Assembly: GCA_963975885.1 (NCBI GenBank)
Contig: CAXBIS010000002.1
Location: 186,001-250,000 of the forward strand
Length of the DNA stretch: 64,000 bases
Source of the DNA: Pseudazoarcus sp963975885
GTDB taxonomy: Bacteria > Pseudomonadota > Gammaproteobacteria > Burkholderiales > Rhodocyclaceae
Direction: 5' to 3'
Every line of letters starts with the position of its first letter. Position 1 is the stretch's first letter. Shown piece by piece: positions 26,594 to 36,955 of this stretch. The notes beneath the pieces are model-generated. The model worked only from the letters and a program-made list of their open reading frames with translations, was not told the origin of the DNA and did not search any database. Made by a program: the position numbers and the translations under genes.

Positions 26594-26603
26594 TGACACG
26601 AGG

Positions 26604-26638
26604 AAAGCCGCTGATCCGAAAGGGTCGGCGGCTTTTTT
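26604..26638 (+). terminator. Intrinsic terminator of tRNA-Met
   Basis: AAAGCCGC...GCGGCTTTTTT around a GAAA loop, 11 bases after the CCA end, with a six-T tract. Confidence 0.85.
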
Positions 26639-26783
26639 CATTTTCAGCGGGTCGAGGGTGCCGCACGGTTGCAAACCACCGCTCCAGCTCTTGCCACGAA
26701 ACAGCGTATCACTTCCGCAGTCACCTGCCTGAGGACTGAGATCTCATCATCGGCCAGAGCGACCAGAAGGCAGTATCAGGACG

Positions 26784-26809
26784 TAAAAAAGCCCGGTCGC
26801 CCGGGCTTT
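26784..26809 (-). terminator. Intrinsic terminator of the cold-shock gene
   Basis: On the minus strand, AAGCCCGG-GCGA-CCGGGCTT followed by TTTT, 25 bases after the cspA-like stop codon. The 240 bases between the tRNA and the cold-shock gene hold only the two terminators. Confidence 0.85.
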
Positions 26810-26833
26810 CCTGCATCCTGCTACGCGCTGAAC

Positions 26834-27037
26834 TCAGGCGGGCTGGATGTTTGCTGCTTGCTTGCCTTTCGGGCCATTGACGACGTCGAAAGACACAGCC
26901 TGGTTTTCTGCGAGGCTCTTGAAGCCGCCGCCCTGGATCGCGGAGAAGTGCGCGAAAAGGTCGTCACCGCCATCAGACGGGGTGATGAAACCAAAACCTT
27001 TTGCGTCGTTGAACCACTTTACGGTACCTGTTGCCAT
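26834..27037 (-). CDS. cspA: Cold-shock protein (CspA family)
   Basis: 67 aa single cold-shock domain; a nucleic-acid chaperone. The RNP1 motif KGFGFITP and RNP2-like DLFAHFSAI are intact. AAGGAAG lies 6-7 bases upstream of the ATG. A long upstream leader without any gene (27038 to about 27187) fits the structured 5' UTR common in this family. Which csp paralogue it is cannot be told. Confidence 0.95.
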   Translation of the reverse strand: MATGTVKWFNDAKGFGFITPSDGGDDLFAHFSAIQGGGFKSLAENQAVSFDVVNGPKGKQAANIQPA

Positions 27038-27193
27038 GATTGCTTCCTTGCAATGATTGGTGATGGACGAAATGTCCGATAACGAGGATCAAGGCGAGAA
27101 GCTGACTAACCAAGTTGCCGTTTTGAGGCTGCTTCGCTGCTGCTACTGACGTTCTTCATACACCCGCTGCGCGCAGTATCCAGACGCGGCGGG

Positions 27194-27235
27194 AAAATAG
27201 CAAGAACTATCTGAAAATAAATAAAAATCAGCTTG
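27194..27235 (-). promoter_or_regulatory. Candidate promoter and AT-rich UP element of the cold-shock gene
   Basis: Reverse-strand -10 TATTTT (27199-27194) is preceded by an AT-rich stretch (27200-27235), unusual in this genome. It would give a leader of about 150 bases before the ATG. Confidence 0.35.
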
Positions 27236-27248
27236 CACGCGGAGCGCC

Positions 27249-27416
27249 CTACTCTTCCTTTTTCTTGAACGACTCGTAGAACTCTATTGCGGCCAGGGAG
27301 ACGCCGATCAACGCAACGACGACCAGCGACACCTCCTTGATCTGAATGATTGGAGGCAGAAGGAATCCGATCAGCAAACCCAGCCCCACGAAGCCGGCGA
27401 TCAACTTGTACAACAT
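27249..27416 (-). CDS. Small hydrophobic membrane protein, 55 aa
   Basis: Not recognised. MLYKLIAGFVGLGLLIGFLLPP, then two hydrophobic stretches (about 4-22 and 27-46), ending in a charged tail ESFKKKEE. A GAGGAG site lies 8 bases upstream of the ATG, which supports this start over a longer frame. It follows the amidase by 23 bases on the same strand and may belong to the TRAP/amidase unit. No function is assigned. Confidence 0.75.
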   Translation of the reverse strand: MLYKLIAGFVGLGLLIGFLLPPIIQIKEVSLVVVALIGVSLAAIEFYESFKKKEE

Positions 27417-27439
27417 GTCAGGTTCTCCTCGTAGGCTCG

Positions 27440-28765
27440 TCAGGCGAGCGTAGTCAGCAGCCAGCGTGCAGTGCGCAGCAGGCGCGCGTCGTCGCCGACA
27501 CGACCGACCAGTTGCACGCCTACCGGCAGGCCGTTGCTGGCGGTCAGCAGCGGCAGGTTGATCGCGGGCATGCCGCAAAAGGTCCACAAAGTGCAGAACT
27601 GCGGACTACCGGTGGACTCCAGCCCCTGCGGTGCGGGTCCGAACGCAGAAGGCGTGATGATCGCGTCGAAGCGGTCGAAGATTTCGTCGAGAGACTCGGT
27701 GAGCGGATCGATGCGCGCCGCGGCACGCCGGTAGTCGACGACGGTGACGGCTCGCCCGCGCTCGATCTGCTCGCGCAGACTGGCCGACATGCGCTCCTTG
27801 CCGGTCTCGTAGTCACCCTCGTAGCTGGCCGCGATATCCGCTTCCATGATGGTCTTGTGCCATTCGAGCACCTGGGCCGAGGATGCGGGCAACTCGAACT
27901 CGCCGATGCGATCGGAAAGGTGTTCGATCAGCTCGCTGAAACCTTCCCTGGCATCCGCATCAAGCTCGTCCCACCACGGTGTGCGCACCAGCGAGAGCGT
28001 GGGCGGCAGCGGCGGCTCTTCCTCGCACACGCGCAGCAACGGTGGCGTACTGCGCGGACGCATGCCCTTCTGGTGCGCGTCGTAAGCCGACAAGGTCTCA
28101 CCGAGCAGCGCCAGATCTTCGACCGTGCGCGCAAAACATCCCGGCTGATCGAGCAGTTCCGACTGCGCGAGAATGCCGCGGCAAGACACCGTACCCCGCG
28201 TCGGCTTGAAGCCGAACACCCCGCAATAGGCCGCCGGGCGGATCACCGAACCGTTGGTCTGCGTACCCAGCGCCAGCGGCACCATGCCCGCCGCCACCGC
28301 CGCGGCCGACCCGCTGGACGAGCCGCCCGGCGTATGCTCGGAGTTGTGCGGATTGCGCGTCTTTCCCGGACTGTAGGTGGCCATTTCGGTGGTCACGGTC
28401 TTGCCCAGGATGATCGCGCCGGCCGCACGCAAGGCATCGACGATCTTGGCGTCCTGCCACGGCCTGCGGCCGGAGTGCAGTACCGTGCCGTCTTCGGTCG
28501 GCATGTCGAGGGTATCGATGATGTCCTTGATGCCCACCGGCACGCCGTGGAGCGGCCCGGTGGGCTTTCCCTCGCTGCGATGCTTGTCCGCTTCGCGCGC
28601 CTGGGTCAGTGCATGTTCGGGATCGAGGTGCGACCAGGCCTGCACCTCGGGCTCTCGCGCCTCGATCTGCGCGAGGCACGCTTTCACCACGTCCTCCGAA
28701 CTGAACACGCCGTCACGAATCCCCTGTGCAGCCTGACGGGCGGTCAACCAATTAAGTCCTTCCAT
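27440..28765 (-). CDS. Amidase (amidase signature family)
   Basis: 441 aa. The Ser-cisSer-Lys triad is visible: Lys in VGIKDIIDT and the Gly/Ser-rich signature GGSSSGSAAAVAAG. It hydrolyses amide bonds; the substrate is unknown. The ATG at 28765 is preferred; a TTG at 28783 overlapping the TRAP permease stop is possible. Directly downstream of dctM, so the amide substrate or its product may be what the TRAP transporter imports (inference). Confidence 0.9.
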   Translation of the reverse strand: MEGLNWLTARQAAQGIRDGVFSSEDVVKACLAQIEAREPEVQAWSHLDPEHALTQAREADKHRSEGKPTGPLHGVPVGIKDIIDTLDMPTEDGTVLHSGRRPWQDAKIVDALRAAGAIILGKTVTTEMATYSPGKTRNPHNSEHTPGGSSSGSAAAVAAGMVPLALGTQTNGSVIRPAAYCGVFGFKPTRGTVSCRGILAQSELLDQPGCFARTVEDLALLGETLSAYDAHQKGMRPRSTPPLLRVCEEEPPLPPTLSLVRTPWWDELDADAREGFSELIEHLSDRIGEFELPASSAQVLEWHKTIMEADIAASYEGDYETGKERMSASLREQIERGRAVTVVDYRRAAARIDPLTESLDEIFDRFDAIITPSAFGPAPQGLESTGSPQFCTLWTFCGMPAINLPLLTASNGLPVGVQLVGRVGDDARLLRTARWLLTTLA

Positions 28766-28779
28766 ATCGTTGTCGAGCC

Positions 28780-30132
28780 TCAATTTCCGTAAAACAGGTC
28801 CGGCAACCAGTACACCAGCTGCGGGAAGATATAAACCAGCGCCATCGACAGGAACACCAGCATCAGGAACGGCATGCAGCCCTTGAAGATCTCGACCAGT
28901 TCGATGCTTCCCCTGGGCACGACTCCTTTGAGGTAGTACGCGGCCATGGCCATGGGCGGTGTCAGGAACGATGTCTGCAGGTTAAGCGCGATCAGGATAC
29001 CGAAGAACAGTGGGTCGACATCGAAGTACGGCAGCAGCGGCAGGAAGATCGGAACGAAGATGATGATGATCTCGCTCCACTCCAGCGGCCAACCCAGGAT
29101 GAAGATGATGAGCTGGGCCAGCAGCAGGAAGGTAATGGTGTTCAGATCCAGCCCCAGCACGAACTCCTTGATCAGGTGCTCGCCACCGAGGTAGGAGAAC
29201 ACCGACGAGAAGGTCCAGGAACCGACGAACAGCCAGCACACCATCGCAGTCGTTCGCGCAGTCAGGAACACCGCTTCCTTGAGCCGGTTCCAGGTCATCG
29301 CCCGGTAGGCCGTGGCCAGCAGCGCGGCACCGGCAGCACCAATGGCAGCCGCCTCGGTCGGTGTCGCCAACCCGAACAGGATGGAGCCCAGAACGGCGAG
29401 GATCAGTGTCGCCAGCGGCACGACTGCCTGCAACATCAGCAGGATGACCTGCAACACGGACACCCCTTCCGTATCCTCACGCGAGAGCTTGGGCGCCAGT
29501 GAAGGATTGATCACCACGCGCGAGATGATGTAGGCCCCGTACAGGCTCGCAAGCAACATGCCCGGAATCAGCGCCGCCGCATACAGCTTGACGACCGATA
29601 CGCCTGCGGTCGCGCTGTAGACAATCAGCATGATGGACGGCGGGATCAGGATCCCCAGCGTCCCGCCGGCCGCAATCACACCTGCCGAGAGCTTCTTGTC
29701 ATAGCCCGCCTTGATCATCGCAGGAAAGGCCAGCAAGCCCATCAGCGTAACCACCGCGCCGACGATGCCGGTGGCGGTCGCGAACATCGCGCAGGTCGCC
29801 AGCGCGGCGATCGCCATCGAGCCGGGAACGAAGCGGAATGCCAACTGCAGGCTGAAGAACAGGCGGTCGAGGATGTTCGCCCGCTCGACCATATATCCCA
29901 TGAACAGGAACAACGGTATCGCAGTGAGCACGTCGTTGCCCATGACGCTGAAGGTATTCTGCGTGAGCAGATAGAACACCCGGTTGTCGAAGAAGGCCTG
30001 GTCCGGCGTGAAATACGCGTAATAGCCGAAACCCACGCCCATCGCGATCAGCGTGAAGGCGATCGGGAAGCCCAGCAGAATGATGAAAATGAACGCCCCC
30101 AACATCAGGATGGCGACTTGGGGATCCGTCAT
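28780..30132 (-). CDS. dctM: TRAP transporter large permease (DctM family)
   Basis: 450 aa, about 12 membrane segments, ion-transporter-like. The family stretches FLFMGYMVERA, GGTLGILIPPSIMLIVY and TPTEAAAIGAAGA are visible. It couples sodium-driven uptake to the periplasmic binding protein. Its ATG overlaps the dctQ stop by 4 bases (ATGA). Confidence 0.95.
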   Translation of the reverse strand: MTDPQVAILMLGAFIFIILLGFPIAFTLIAMGVGFGYYAYFTPDQAFFDNRVFYLLTQNTFSVMGNDVLTAIPLFLFMGYMVERANILDRLFFSLQLAFRFVPGSMAIAALATCAMFATATGIVGAVVTLMGLLAFPAMIKAGYDKKLSAGVIAAGGTLGILIPPSIMLIVYSATAGVSVVKLYAAALIPGMLLASLYGAYIISRVVINPSLAPKLSREDTEGVSVLQVILLMLQAVVPLATLILAVLGSILFGLATPTEAAAIGAAGAALLATAYRAMTWNRLKEAVFLTARTTAMVCWLFVGSWTFSSVFSYLGGEHLIKEFVLGLDLNTITFLLLAQLIIFILGWPLEWSEIIIIFVPIFLPLLPYFDVDPLFFGILIALNLQTSFLTPPMAMAAYYLKGVVPRGSIELVEIFKGCMPFLMLVFLSMALVYIFPQLVYWLPDLFYGN

Positions 30133-30761
30133 TTGCTTGCTCCCGTGCTGTCATTGAGCCGCCCCGAGGCGCCCGCTTCGATTTCCTGGCCGTGCTCGCG
30201 TGCATCCTTGAGCACGGCGGCTTCCATCTCCTCCACGTCGTGCAGCCGCTCGGGCCAGGCGCCGGTCTTCAGACACACGATGCAGCGCAATACCTCTGCA
30301 ATTCCCTGCAGGAACAGCAACGCGGCGGCTGCCGGAATCACCATCTTGAGTTGCCAGATGGGCACGCTCACCGGGCTGTAGACACTGCGCTCCACGATGC
30401 GCAGCGACTCAAAGCCGTAGGCCCAGCCGGAGATGCACAGCGCGGTCACGCCGGGGAAGAAGAAGAGGATGTAGAGCACCAGTTCGAGACCGCCCTGCAC
30501 GCGCGGCGGCATCAGACGGTAGAACACGTCGCCACGCACATGGGCGCCGCGCGAGAGTGCATAGGCGCCGGCCATCATGAACAACGCGCCGTAGAGCATG
30601 TAGCTCAGGTCATAGGACCAACTGGTCGGGTCGTTGAGAACGTACCGGACGAAAACTTCAAAGGAGGTGCCCAGCGTCAGTACGACGATGCACCATGCAA
30701 AGGCATGGCCGACCGACTTGGATATCTGGTCGATGCCATGCAGCAGGGACTGGATCAACAT
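30129..30761 (-). CDS. dctQ: TRAP transporter small permease (DctQ family)
   Basis: 210 aa with four membrane helices (about 15-175) and the EVFVRYVLNDPTSWSYDLSY motif typical of DctQ. The cytoplasmic C-terminal tail of about 45 charged residues is longer than usual. It lies 67 bases after dctP and overlaps dctM. Confidence 0.92.
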   Translation of the reverse strand: MLIQSLLHGIDQISKSVGHAFAWCIVVLTLGTSFEVFVRYVLNDPTSWSYDLSYMLYGALFMMAGAYALSRGAHVRGDVFYRLMPPRVQGGLELVLYILFFFPGVTALCISGWAYGFESLRIVERSVYSPVSVPIWQLKMVIPAAAALLFLQGIAEVLRCIVCLKTGAWPERLHDVEEMEAAVLKDAREHGQEIEAGASGRLNDSTGASK

Positions 30762-30828
30762 TCAGTGCCGCTCCGGGAGACACGGCGGCAGGCCGGAACC
30801 CGCCGCCGTGTTGATGCGAGATGCCCGA

Positions 30829-31977
30829 TCAGAAGCCGAGCTTGCCGAAGATGTGCTCGTAAGCGGCCTTGTAATCGGCGTTGTTGAAGAAGTGGTAGTA
30901 GCCGACACGCTCGGCCCAGTTCTTCTGCGACTCCCAGACCTTGGCAAACATCGGATCCTCGGCGACGAGCTTCGCCGTCACCGTGTCCCAGGCCTTGATC
31001 TGCGCGTCGAAGATGTCCTGCGGCGTGCGGATGATGTTGACCTTGTCCTCGTCGCGCAACTTCACGAGGTCGGACGAGTACAGATCCATCGCCAGCGCAT
31101 AGTTGGCGGTCGAAGCCGCCTCGGCGCCGTACTTCAGGATGGCCTTCAGGTCGTTCGGGAGCGCCTCGTACTTCTTCTTGTTGAAGATGATCTCGAAGAA
31201 CTCCATGGACTGGTGGTAGCTGCCCATCATGTAGTTCTTGGCCACGTCCTGGGCACCGAAACGACGGTCCGAGGTCGGGTTGTTGAACTCGAAGGCATCG
31301 ATCACGCCGCGCTCCATCGCCGGCACGATCTCGCCGCCCGGAAGCTGGGTAACGCGCATGCCCAGTTCCTGCATCAGGTCGGCAGCCAGACCCACGGTGC
31401 GGTACTTGAAGCCGTTCAGGTCGGCGGCCGACTTGACCGGATTCTTGAACCAGCCCAGCGGCTGCGTCGGCATCGGCATCGCGAAGAAACCGACCACGTC
31501 CAGCCCGAGCTTCTTGACCAGCTCGTTGTAGAAGACCGTGCCTTCCTTGTGGATCCACGCCAGCGTCTGCGCGGCGTCGCAACCACTCACCGGACCGGAA
31601 CCGAAGAGCGAAGCGACCTTGCTCTTGCCGTACCAGTACACGGCGACCTGGTGGCCGGCGTCGATCACGCCCTTGGACGTCGCATCCATGACCTCGAACG
31701 GCTTGACCACCGAGCCACCGACCAGATAGTCGATGCGCATGCGGCCTTCGGCCATTTCATTGACGCGCTTGACGTACTCCTCGGCCATCTCGTTGAAGAC
31801 GTCTTTCGCGCCCCAAGCGCCCTGCATCTTCAGCACGACGGGCGACTGTGCCACCGAGATCATCGGAAAACCGGTGATCGCAGCGCCAGCCGCACCGACA
31901 GATGCCGTCGTCAGAAACTTGCGACGCGACGGCTTGCTGACGGCTGCGGACTCACTTTTCTTGACTTCGTTCTCCAT
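30829..31977 (-). CDS. dctP: TRAP transporter solute-binding protein (TakP/SmoM-like)
   Basis: 382 aa periplasmic receptor. The N-terminal twin-arginine signal SRRKFLTTASVGAAGAA suggests Tat export of a folded protein. The mature part has the TRAP-type DctP fold with WKNPVKSAADLNGFKYRT-like and GGEIVPAMERGVIDAFEFNNP segments, the latter like 2-oxo-acid or mannitol/chloroaromatic-type receptors. An AAGGAGGAG site lies just upstream of the ATG. The ligand is unproven. First gene of dctPQM-amidase. Confidence 0.92.
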   Translation of the reverse strand: MENEVKKSESAAVSKPSRRKFLTTASVGAAGAAITGFPMISVAQSPVVLKMQGAWGAKDVFNEMAEEYVKRVNEMAEGRMRIDYLVGGSVVKPFEVMDATSKGVIDAGHQVAVYWYGKSKVASLFGSGPVSGCDAAQTLAWIHKEGTVFYNELVKKLGLDVVGFFAMPMPTQPLGWFKNPVKSAADLNGFKYRTVGLAADLMQELGMRVTQLPGGEIVPAMERGVIDAFEFNNPTSDRRFGAQDVAKNYMMGSYHQSMEFFEIIFNKKKYEALPNDLKAILKYGAEAASTANYALAMDLYSSDLVKLRDEDKVNIIRTPQDIFDAQIKAWDTVTAKLVAEDPMFAKVWESQKNWAERVGYYHFFNNADYKAAYEHIFGKLGF

Positions 31978-32421
31978 TGATGCACTCCTCCTTGTAGGTA
32001 CCACAAACAGTGCTTCGGTCATCATTCGCTCCGACGCCCGGCCGGAACGCCTGATTCGGGCTCTTGCGTCGACATCCGGTACACCGGCAGCAGCCTGTAA
32101 CGGCCATCTTGTGGCACCGGCATCGTCGGTGGAACGAAACACGCGCCCACCGCAGCTCGACGTGAGCAGCGTATTCCCACGCACCGAAGTGAAACAATTG
32201 TGGATATCGCGGACAGCGCCGGAATTGCTTTTGCGGCTGACGCGGACCCGGAGTGAATGATTGGCGCCGCGCAGAACCTCTTGACCTGCCCCACGCTTCA
32301 TTCGGAACACTGTGATGCCACCGCCACGCGAACAAGGATCCGGGCAGGCTGTGCCAGATGCTGAACAAGGCTCCCGGCAATGCCGCTGGTCTTCTCCGAT
32401 GTTCCCGCACAACGCCAGCCC
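31978..32421. other. 444-bp gap between the dctP start and the EamA stop
   Basis: No convincing gene; the open frames here lack ribosome binding sites and family similarity. It should hold the dctPQM promoter and perhaps an operator on the minus strand, but no clear -35/-10 pair, sigma54 site or long repeat was found. Confidence 0.5.
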
Positions 32422-33303
32422 CTAGCGGCGCCGCGACACCAACCAGCTCAACAGAAACAAGGCGCCGGCGATCAACACCATGCCGACGCCTTCGGCCAGG
32501 CTTGGCTGCTCGCCCAGTTCAATCCATGCCGAGAGCACACCGACGGCCGGCACCGCCAGCGACGACAAGCCCGCCATGCCGGCCGACAGACGGTCGAGCA
32601 CGAACAGCCACAGCAACCATGCCAGCGCCGTGGCGAGAATCGCGTTGTAGGCCAGGGCGCCGATGAAATACGGCGTCGGATCGATGGGGCGCGATGGCAG
32701 CAGCCAGGCAACCACCGCCAGCACGAGGGCGCCGAACAGCATCTGCCAGGCCGTCAACGAGACCAGATCGAGCCGCACCCGTGCACGCAGGCGCTTGGCG
32801 TAGATTGCAGCCGAGGCCCATACGACGCTCGCCAGCAGCGCAATCGCGTTCGACATGAGGCTCGCCTGCACGCTCCACGGCTCGAGCACGAATACCAGCC
32901 CCAGCGCCGCCATCGCCACCGCCACCCACTGCAGGCCGCGTACCCGCTCGCCGAGAAAGGCCCAGGCCATCGGCAGCAACCAGAACGGCATCACGTACAC
33001 CAGTACCGCCGTCTTGCCGGCGCCACCATGCACCAGCGCGAGCTGGATCAGCACGCTGAAGGCCCCGCATTGCAGCAGGCCGAGCAAGATCGTCGGCCCC
33101 AGCGCGACGGGCCGCAGCGGCATGCGCCGCAACAGCATCAGCCCAAACAGCGCGACCGTGCCGAAGATCACCCGCAGCGCGGTGAAGTCGACCGGGTCGG
33201 CAAACTGCAGTACCTTCTTCATCACGACCCAGTTGTAGCCCCAGATCAGCGACAACAGCACGAATGCCGCCACCGCCGGCCAGGCGCGATGCGCGCCGCT
33301 CAT
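32422..33303 (-). CDS. EamA/DMT family transporter
   Basis: 293 aa with ten predicted membrane helices in two EamA repeats (about 10-140 and 150-285). Typical N-terminal segment LLSLIWGYNWVVMKK and second-repeat LVSLTAWQMLFGAL. Probably a metabolite exporter of the inner membrane (RhaT/YdcZ superfamily); the substrate cannot be read from sequence. Divergent from the TerB-like gene with only 38 bases between start codons. Confidence 0.88.
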   Translation of the reverse strand: MSGAHRAWPAVAAFVLLSLIWGYNWVVMKKVLQFADPVDFTALRVIFGTVALFGLMLLRRMPLRPVALGPTILLGLLQCGAFSVLIQLALVHGGAGKTAVLVYVMPFWLLPMAWAFLGERVRGLQWVAVAMAALGLVFVLEPWSVQASLMSNAIALLASVVWASAAIYAKRLRARVRLDLVSLTAWQMLFGALVLAVVAWLLPSRPIDPTPYFIGALAYNAILATALAWLLWLFVLDRLSAGMAGLSSLAVPAVGVLSAWIELGEQPSLAEGVGMVLIAGALFLLSWLVSRRR

Positions 33304-33341
33304 CGTGCCCTCATTTCAGCCACGCCCGTAGAACGAAAACC

Positions 33342-33809
33342 ATGCTCAAGACCCTCAAGGAACTCTTCGACAACGCGCTCGACCCCGGCATGAACCTGCC
33401 CAGCGAGCGCGGCGAACACAGCCTGCAACTGGCCACGGCGGTGCTGCTGGTGGAAGTCATGCGCGCCGACACCGATCTGCGCGAGGACGAACGCGATACG
33501 GCCATCGCCGCGCTGCGCGAGAAATTCGACCTCTCCGACGACGAGGTCGCGCGCTTGATGGAACTCGCGCACGAGACCTCGGAGAACGCCTACGACTATC
33601 ACCGCTTCACCTCCGAGATTGTTCGCCGTTGCGACATGGCGCGCCGGGTGCGCATCATCGAATACATGTGGCAGGTGGCCTGGGCCGATGGCCACCTGTC
33701 CGCGCACGAAAACCACCTGATGCGCAAGGTCGCCAGCCTGCTCTACATCTCGCATGCCGACTACGTCGGCGCCAAGGCTCGCGCGCGCTCGGCCACAGGC
33801 GCCGATTGA
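33342..33809 (+). CDS. TerB-like domain protein
   Basis: 155 aa, all-helical TerB/DjlA-like domain: two repeats of acidic DREDERD and DGHLSAHENHLMRKVA segments around conserved Asp/Glu residues that bind metal in TerB. Cytosolic, no signal peptide. Function is uncertain; standalone TerB proteins are common in Rhodocyclales. It converges on the small gene at 33811. Confidence 0.78.
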   Translation: MLKTLKELFDNALDPGMNLPSERGEHSLQLATAVLLVEVMRADTDLREDERDTAIAALREKFDLSDDEVARLMELAHETSENAYDYHRFTSEIVRRCDMARRVRIIEYMWQVAWADGHLSAHENHLMRKVASLLYISHADYVGAKARARSATGAD

Positions 33810-33810
33810 T

Positions 33811-34017
33811 TCAGTCGGGCTCGCGCCACAATCGCCACACGATCAACGCGCTGACGCTGGCGTTGGCGATCAGCAGCGCGGTCAGCAGCACGGCCAGCGT
33901 CACGGACGGATCGAAATGCGCGAGTACCAGCGCGAACGCGCCCGAGAGAGCCTGCACGACAACGAGCAACCAGAACAGAGGATGGCGCGGACGGATCAGA
34001 CGGCTCGAGCTTCTCAC
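33811..34017 (-). CDS. Small two-helix membrane protein overlapping a LysR gene
   Basis: 68 aa, not recognised. It starts with GTG at 34017 inside the LysR stop (GTGA overlap), reading VRSSSRLIRPRHPLFWLL. Two membrane helices (about 13-32 and 38-60) and a short basic tail WRLWREPD. A frame extending to 34209 exists but its extra N-terminal part is antisense-like Arg/Ala-rich sequence within lysR, so the short form is preferred. Coupled translation with the regulator is likely. Confidence 0.6.
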   Translation of the reverse strand: MRSSSRLIRPRHPLFWLLVVVQALSGAFALVLAHFDPSVTLAVLLTALLIANASVSALIVWRLWREPD

Positions 34018-34934
34018 GGCAGGGCGGCCTCCCCCTCCCAGTAGCCAGGCGCATTGTAGATGTGCCGCAGGTGCTCGATGAAGAAGCGCACCTTGGCCGG
34101 CAGGTAGCGCTGCTGTGGGTACACGGCCTGAATGTCGTAGTTGGGCATTGCGTACTCGTCGAGCACGGTTACCAACTCGCCACGTTTGAGTTCGGCCTGG
34201 ATCTCCCACATCGAACGCCAGCCCACGCCCAGACCCTGCCTGACCCAGTCGAACAGCAGCTCGCCATCGTTGCAGTCCAGGTCACCGGAGACCTTCACCG
34301 CCACCAGTTTGCCCTCGCGCAGGAAGGTCCAGCCGCGCTGCTGGCCGCCCTGCAGGTTGAACGCCAGGCAGTTGTGGTGCGCCAGATCCTCGACGCGCTG
34401 TGGCTTGCCGTGACGCGCGAAGTATTCCGGCGTGGCGCAGATCACGCGGCGGTTCGGAAAGAGCCGGATCGCCACGTAGTTCGGATCGGTCACTTCGCCA
34501 ATGCGAATCGCCATGTCGTAGCCCTCGCGCACCAGGTCGGCAACACTGTCGGTGAGGTTGAAGGACAGTTTCAGGTCCGGGAAGCGCGCGCGAAAGGCGG
34601 GGGCGTGCGGCGCCACATGGCGACGTCCGAAGGCCGCCGGCGCGGACACCACGAGATGGCCGCGCACCGTCTTGCGATCCGCCGTGATGCTCGCCTCGGC
34701 CTCGTCGAACTCGCGCAGCAAGCCACGCGCGCGCTCCAGGAACTGCTCACCCAGGTCGGTCAGCGACAGCCCGCGCGTGGAGCGATGCATCAGCTTCACG
34801 CCGAGACGCCCCTCTAGCGCATCGAGGCGCCGGCCCATCACCACGGGGGTAACGCCCTCGACCACGGAGGCGGCGGCGAAGGTGCCTTTTTCGGCCACCA
34901 GAACGAAACTGCGGATCTCGGTATAGCGATCCAC
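34014..34934 (-). CDS. LysR family transcriptional regulator
   Basis: 306 aa. The N-terminal winged HTH (about 1-60: EIRSFVLVAEKGTFAAAS... LEGRLGVKLMHRSTRGLSLT) is followed by a periplasmic-binding-like effector domain. The start is GTG at 34934 (VDRYTEIRSF) with AGGAG 7-8 bases upstream. It diverges from gcl, so it most likely controls the glyoxylate genes in response to an intermediate such as glyoxylate (inference). Confidence 0.93.
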   Translation of the reverse strand: MDRYTEIRSFVLVAEKGTFAAASVVEGVTPVVMGRRLDALEGRLGVKLMHRSTRGLSLTDLGEQFLERARGLLREFDEAEASITADRKTVRGHLVVSAPAAFGRRHVAPHAPAFRARFPDLKLSFNLTDSVADLVREGYDMAIRIGEVTDPNYVAIRLFPNRRVICATPEYFARHGKPQRVEDLAHHNCLAFNLQGGQQRGWTFLREGKLVAVKVSGDLDCNDGELLFDWVRQGLGVGWRSMWEIQAELKRGELVTVLDEYAMPNYDIQAVYPQQRYLPAKVRFFIEHLRHIYNAPGYWEGEAALP

Positions 34935-34974
34935 CCGATACTCCTGATATCGACAGTCTTGAATTATGCGGCAG

Positions 34975-35003
34975 TTGCGATCACGTTCCCAAGCTCTTAT
35001 CCT
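34975..35003 (+). promoter_or_regulatory. Candidate gcl promoter
   Basis: TTGCGA (34975-34980), a 17-base spacer and TATCCT (34998-35003) in the 127-bp lysR/gcl gap, 58 bases before the gcl ATG. An AT-rich stretch (34964-34968) just upstream may form part of the LysR site. Confidence 0.5.
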
Positions 35004-35061
35004 TGCCGGATTCGCCAAGAATTCCAACCCTTCCCACAAATTTCCAGACAAGGAGTCGCAC

Positions 35062-36834
<1,773 letters not shown>

Positions 36835-36841
36835 TGCCCGT

Positions 36842-36919
36842 GCGCCCCGCCTCGCGGGGCGCTTCGCCCGACAAGGGCGACGAGAGGATGGATCGCCGGG
36901 AATCGGCGTCCATCCTTTT
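36842..36919 (+). terminator. Tandem hairpins and intrinsic terminator between gcl and hyi
   Basis: A perfect 9-bp GC hairpin (36842-36850 with 36854-36862) is followed by a second hairpin, GGATGGA-T-CGCCG (36886-36898) with CGGCG-TCCATCC (36904-36915), and TTTT (36916-36919). It would terminate or attenuate transcription leaving gcl 37 bases before hyi. Confidence 0.75.
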
Positions 36920-36955
36920 GACTTTCCGCAATCAACGAACACACGGAGAACCGCA

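Noticed and set aside
31978..32421. Sigma54-type promoter for dctP
   Set aside because: A plus-strand TGGCAC at 32110 lacks the GC partner at the required spacing and points the wrong way.
33811..34209. Longer 132-aa version of the small membrane protein
   Set aside because: The extra N-terminal 64 residues lie antisense-like inside lysR and have no ribosome binding site; the GTG overlapping the lysR stop is more natural.
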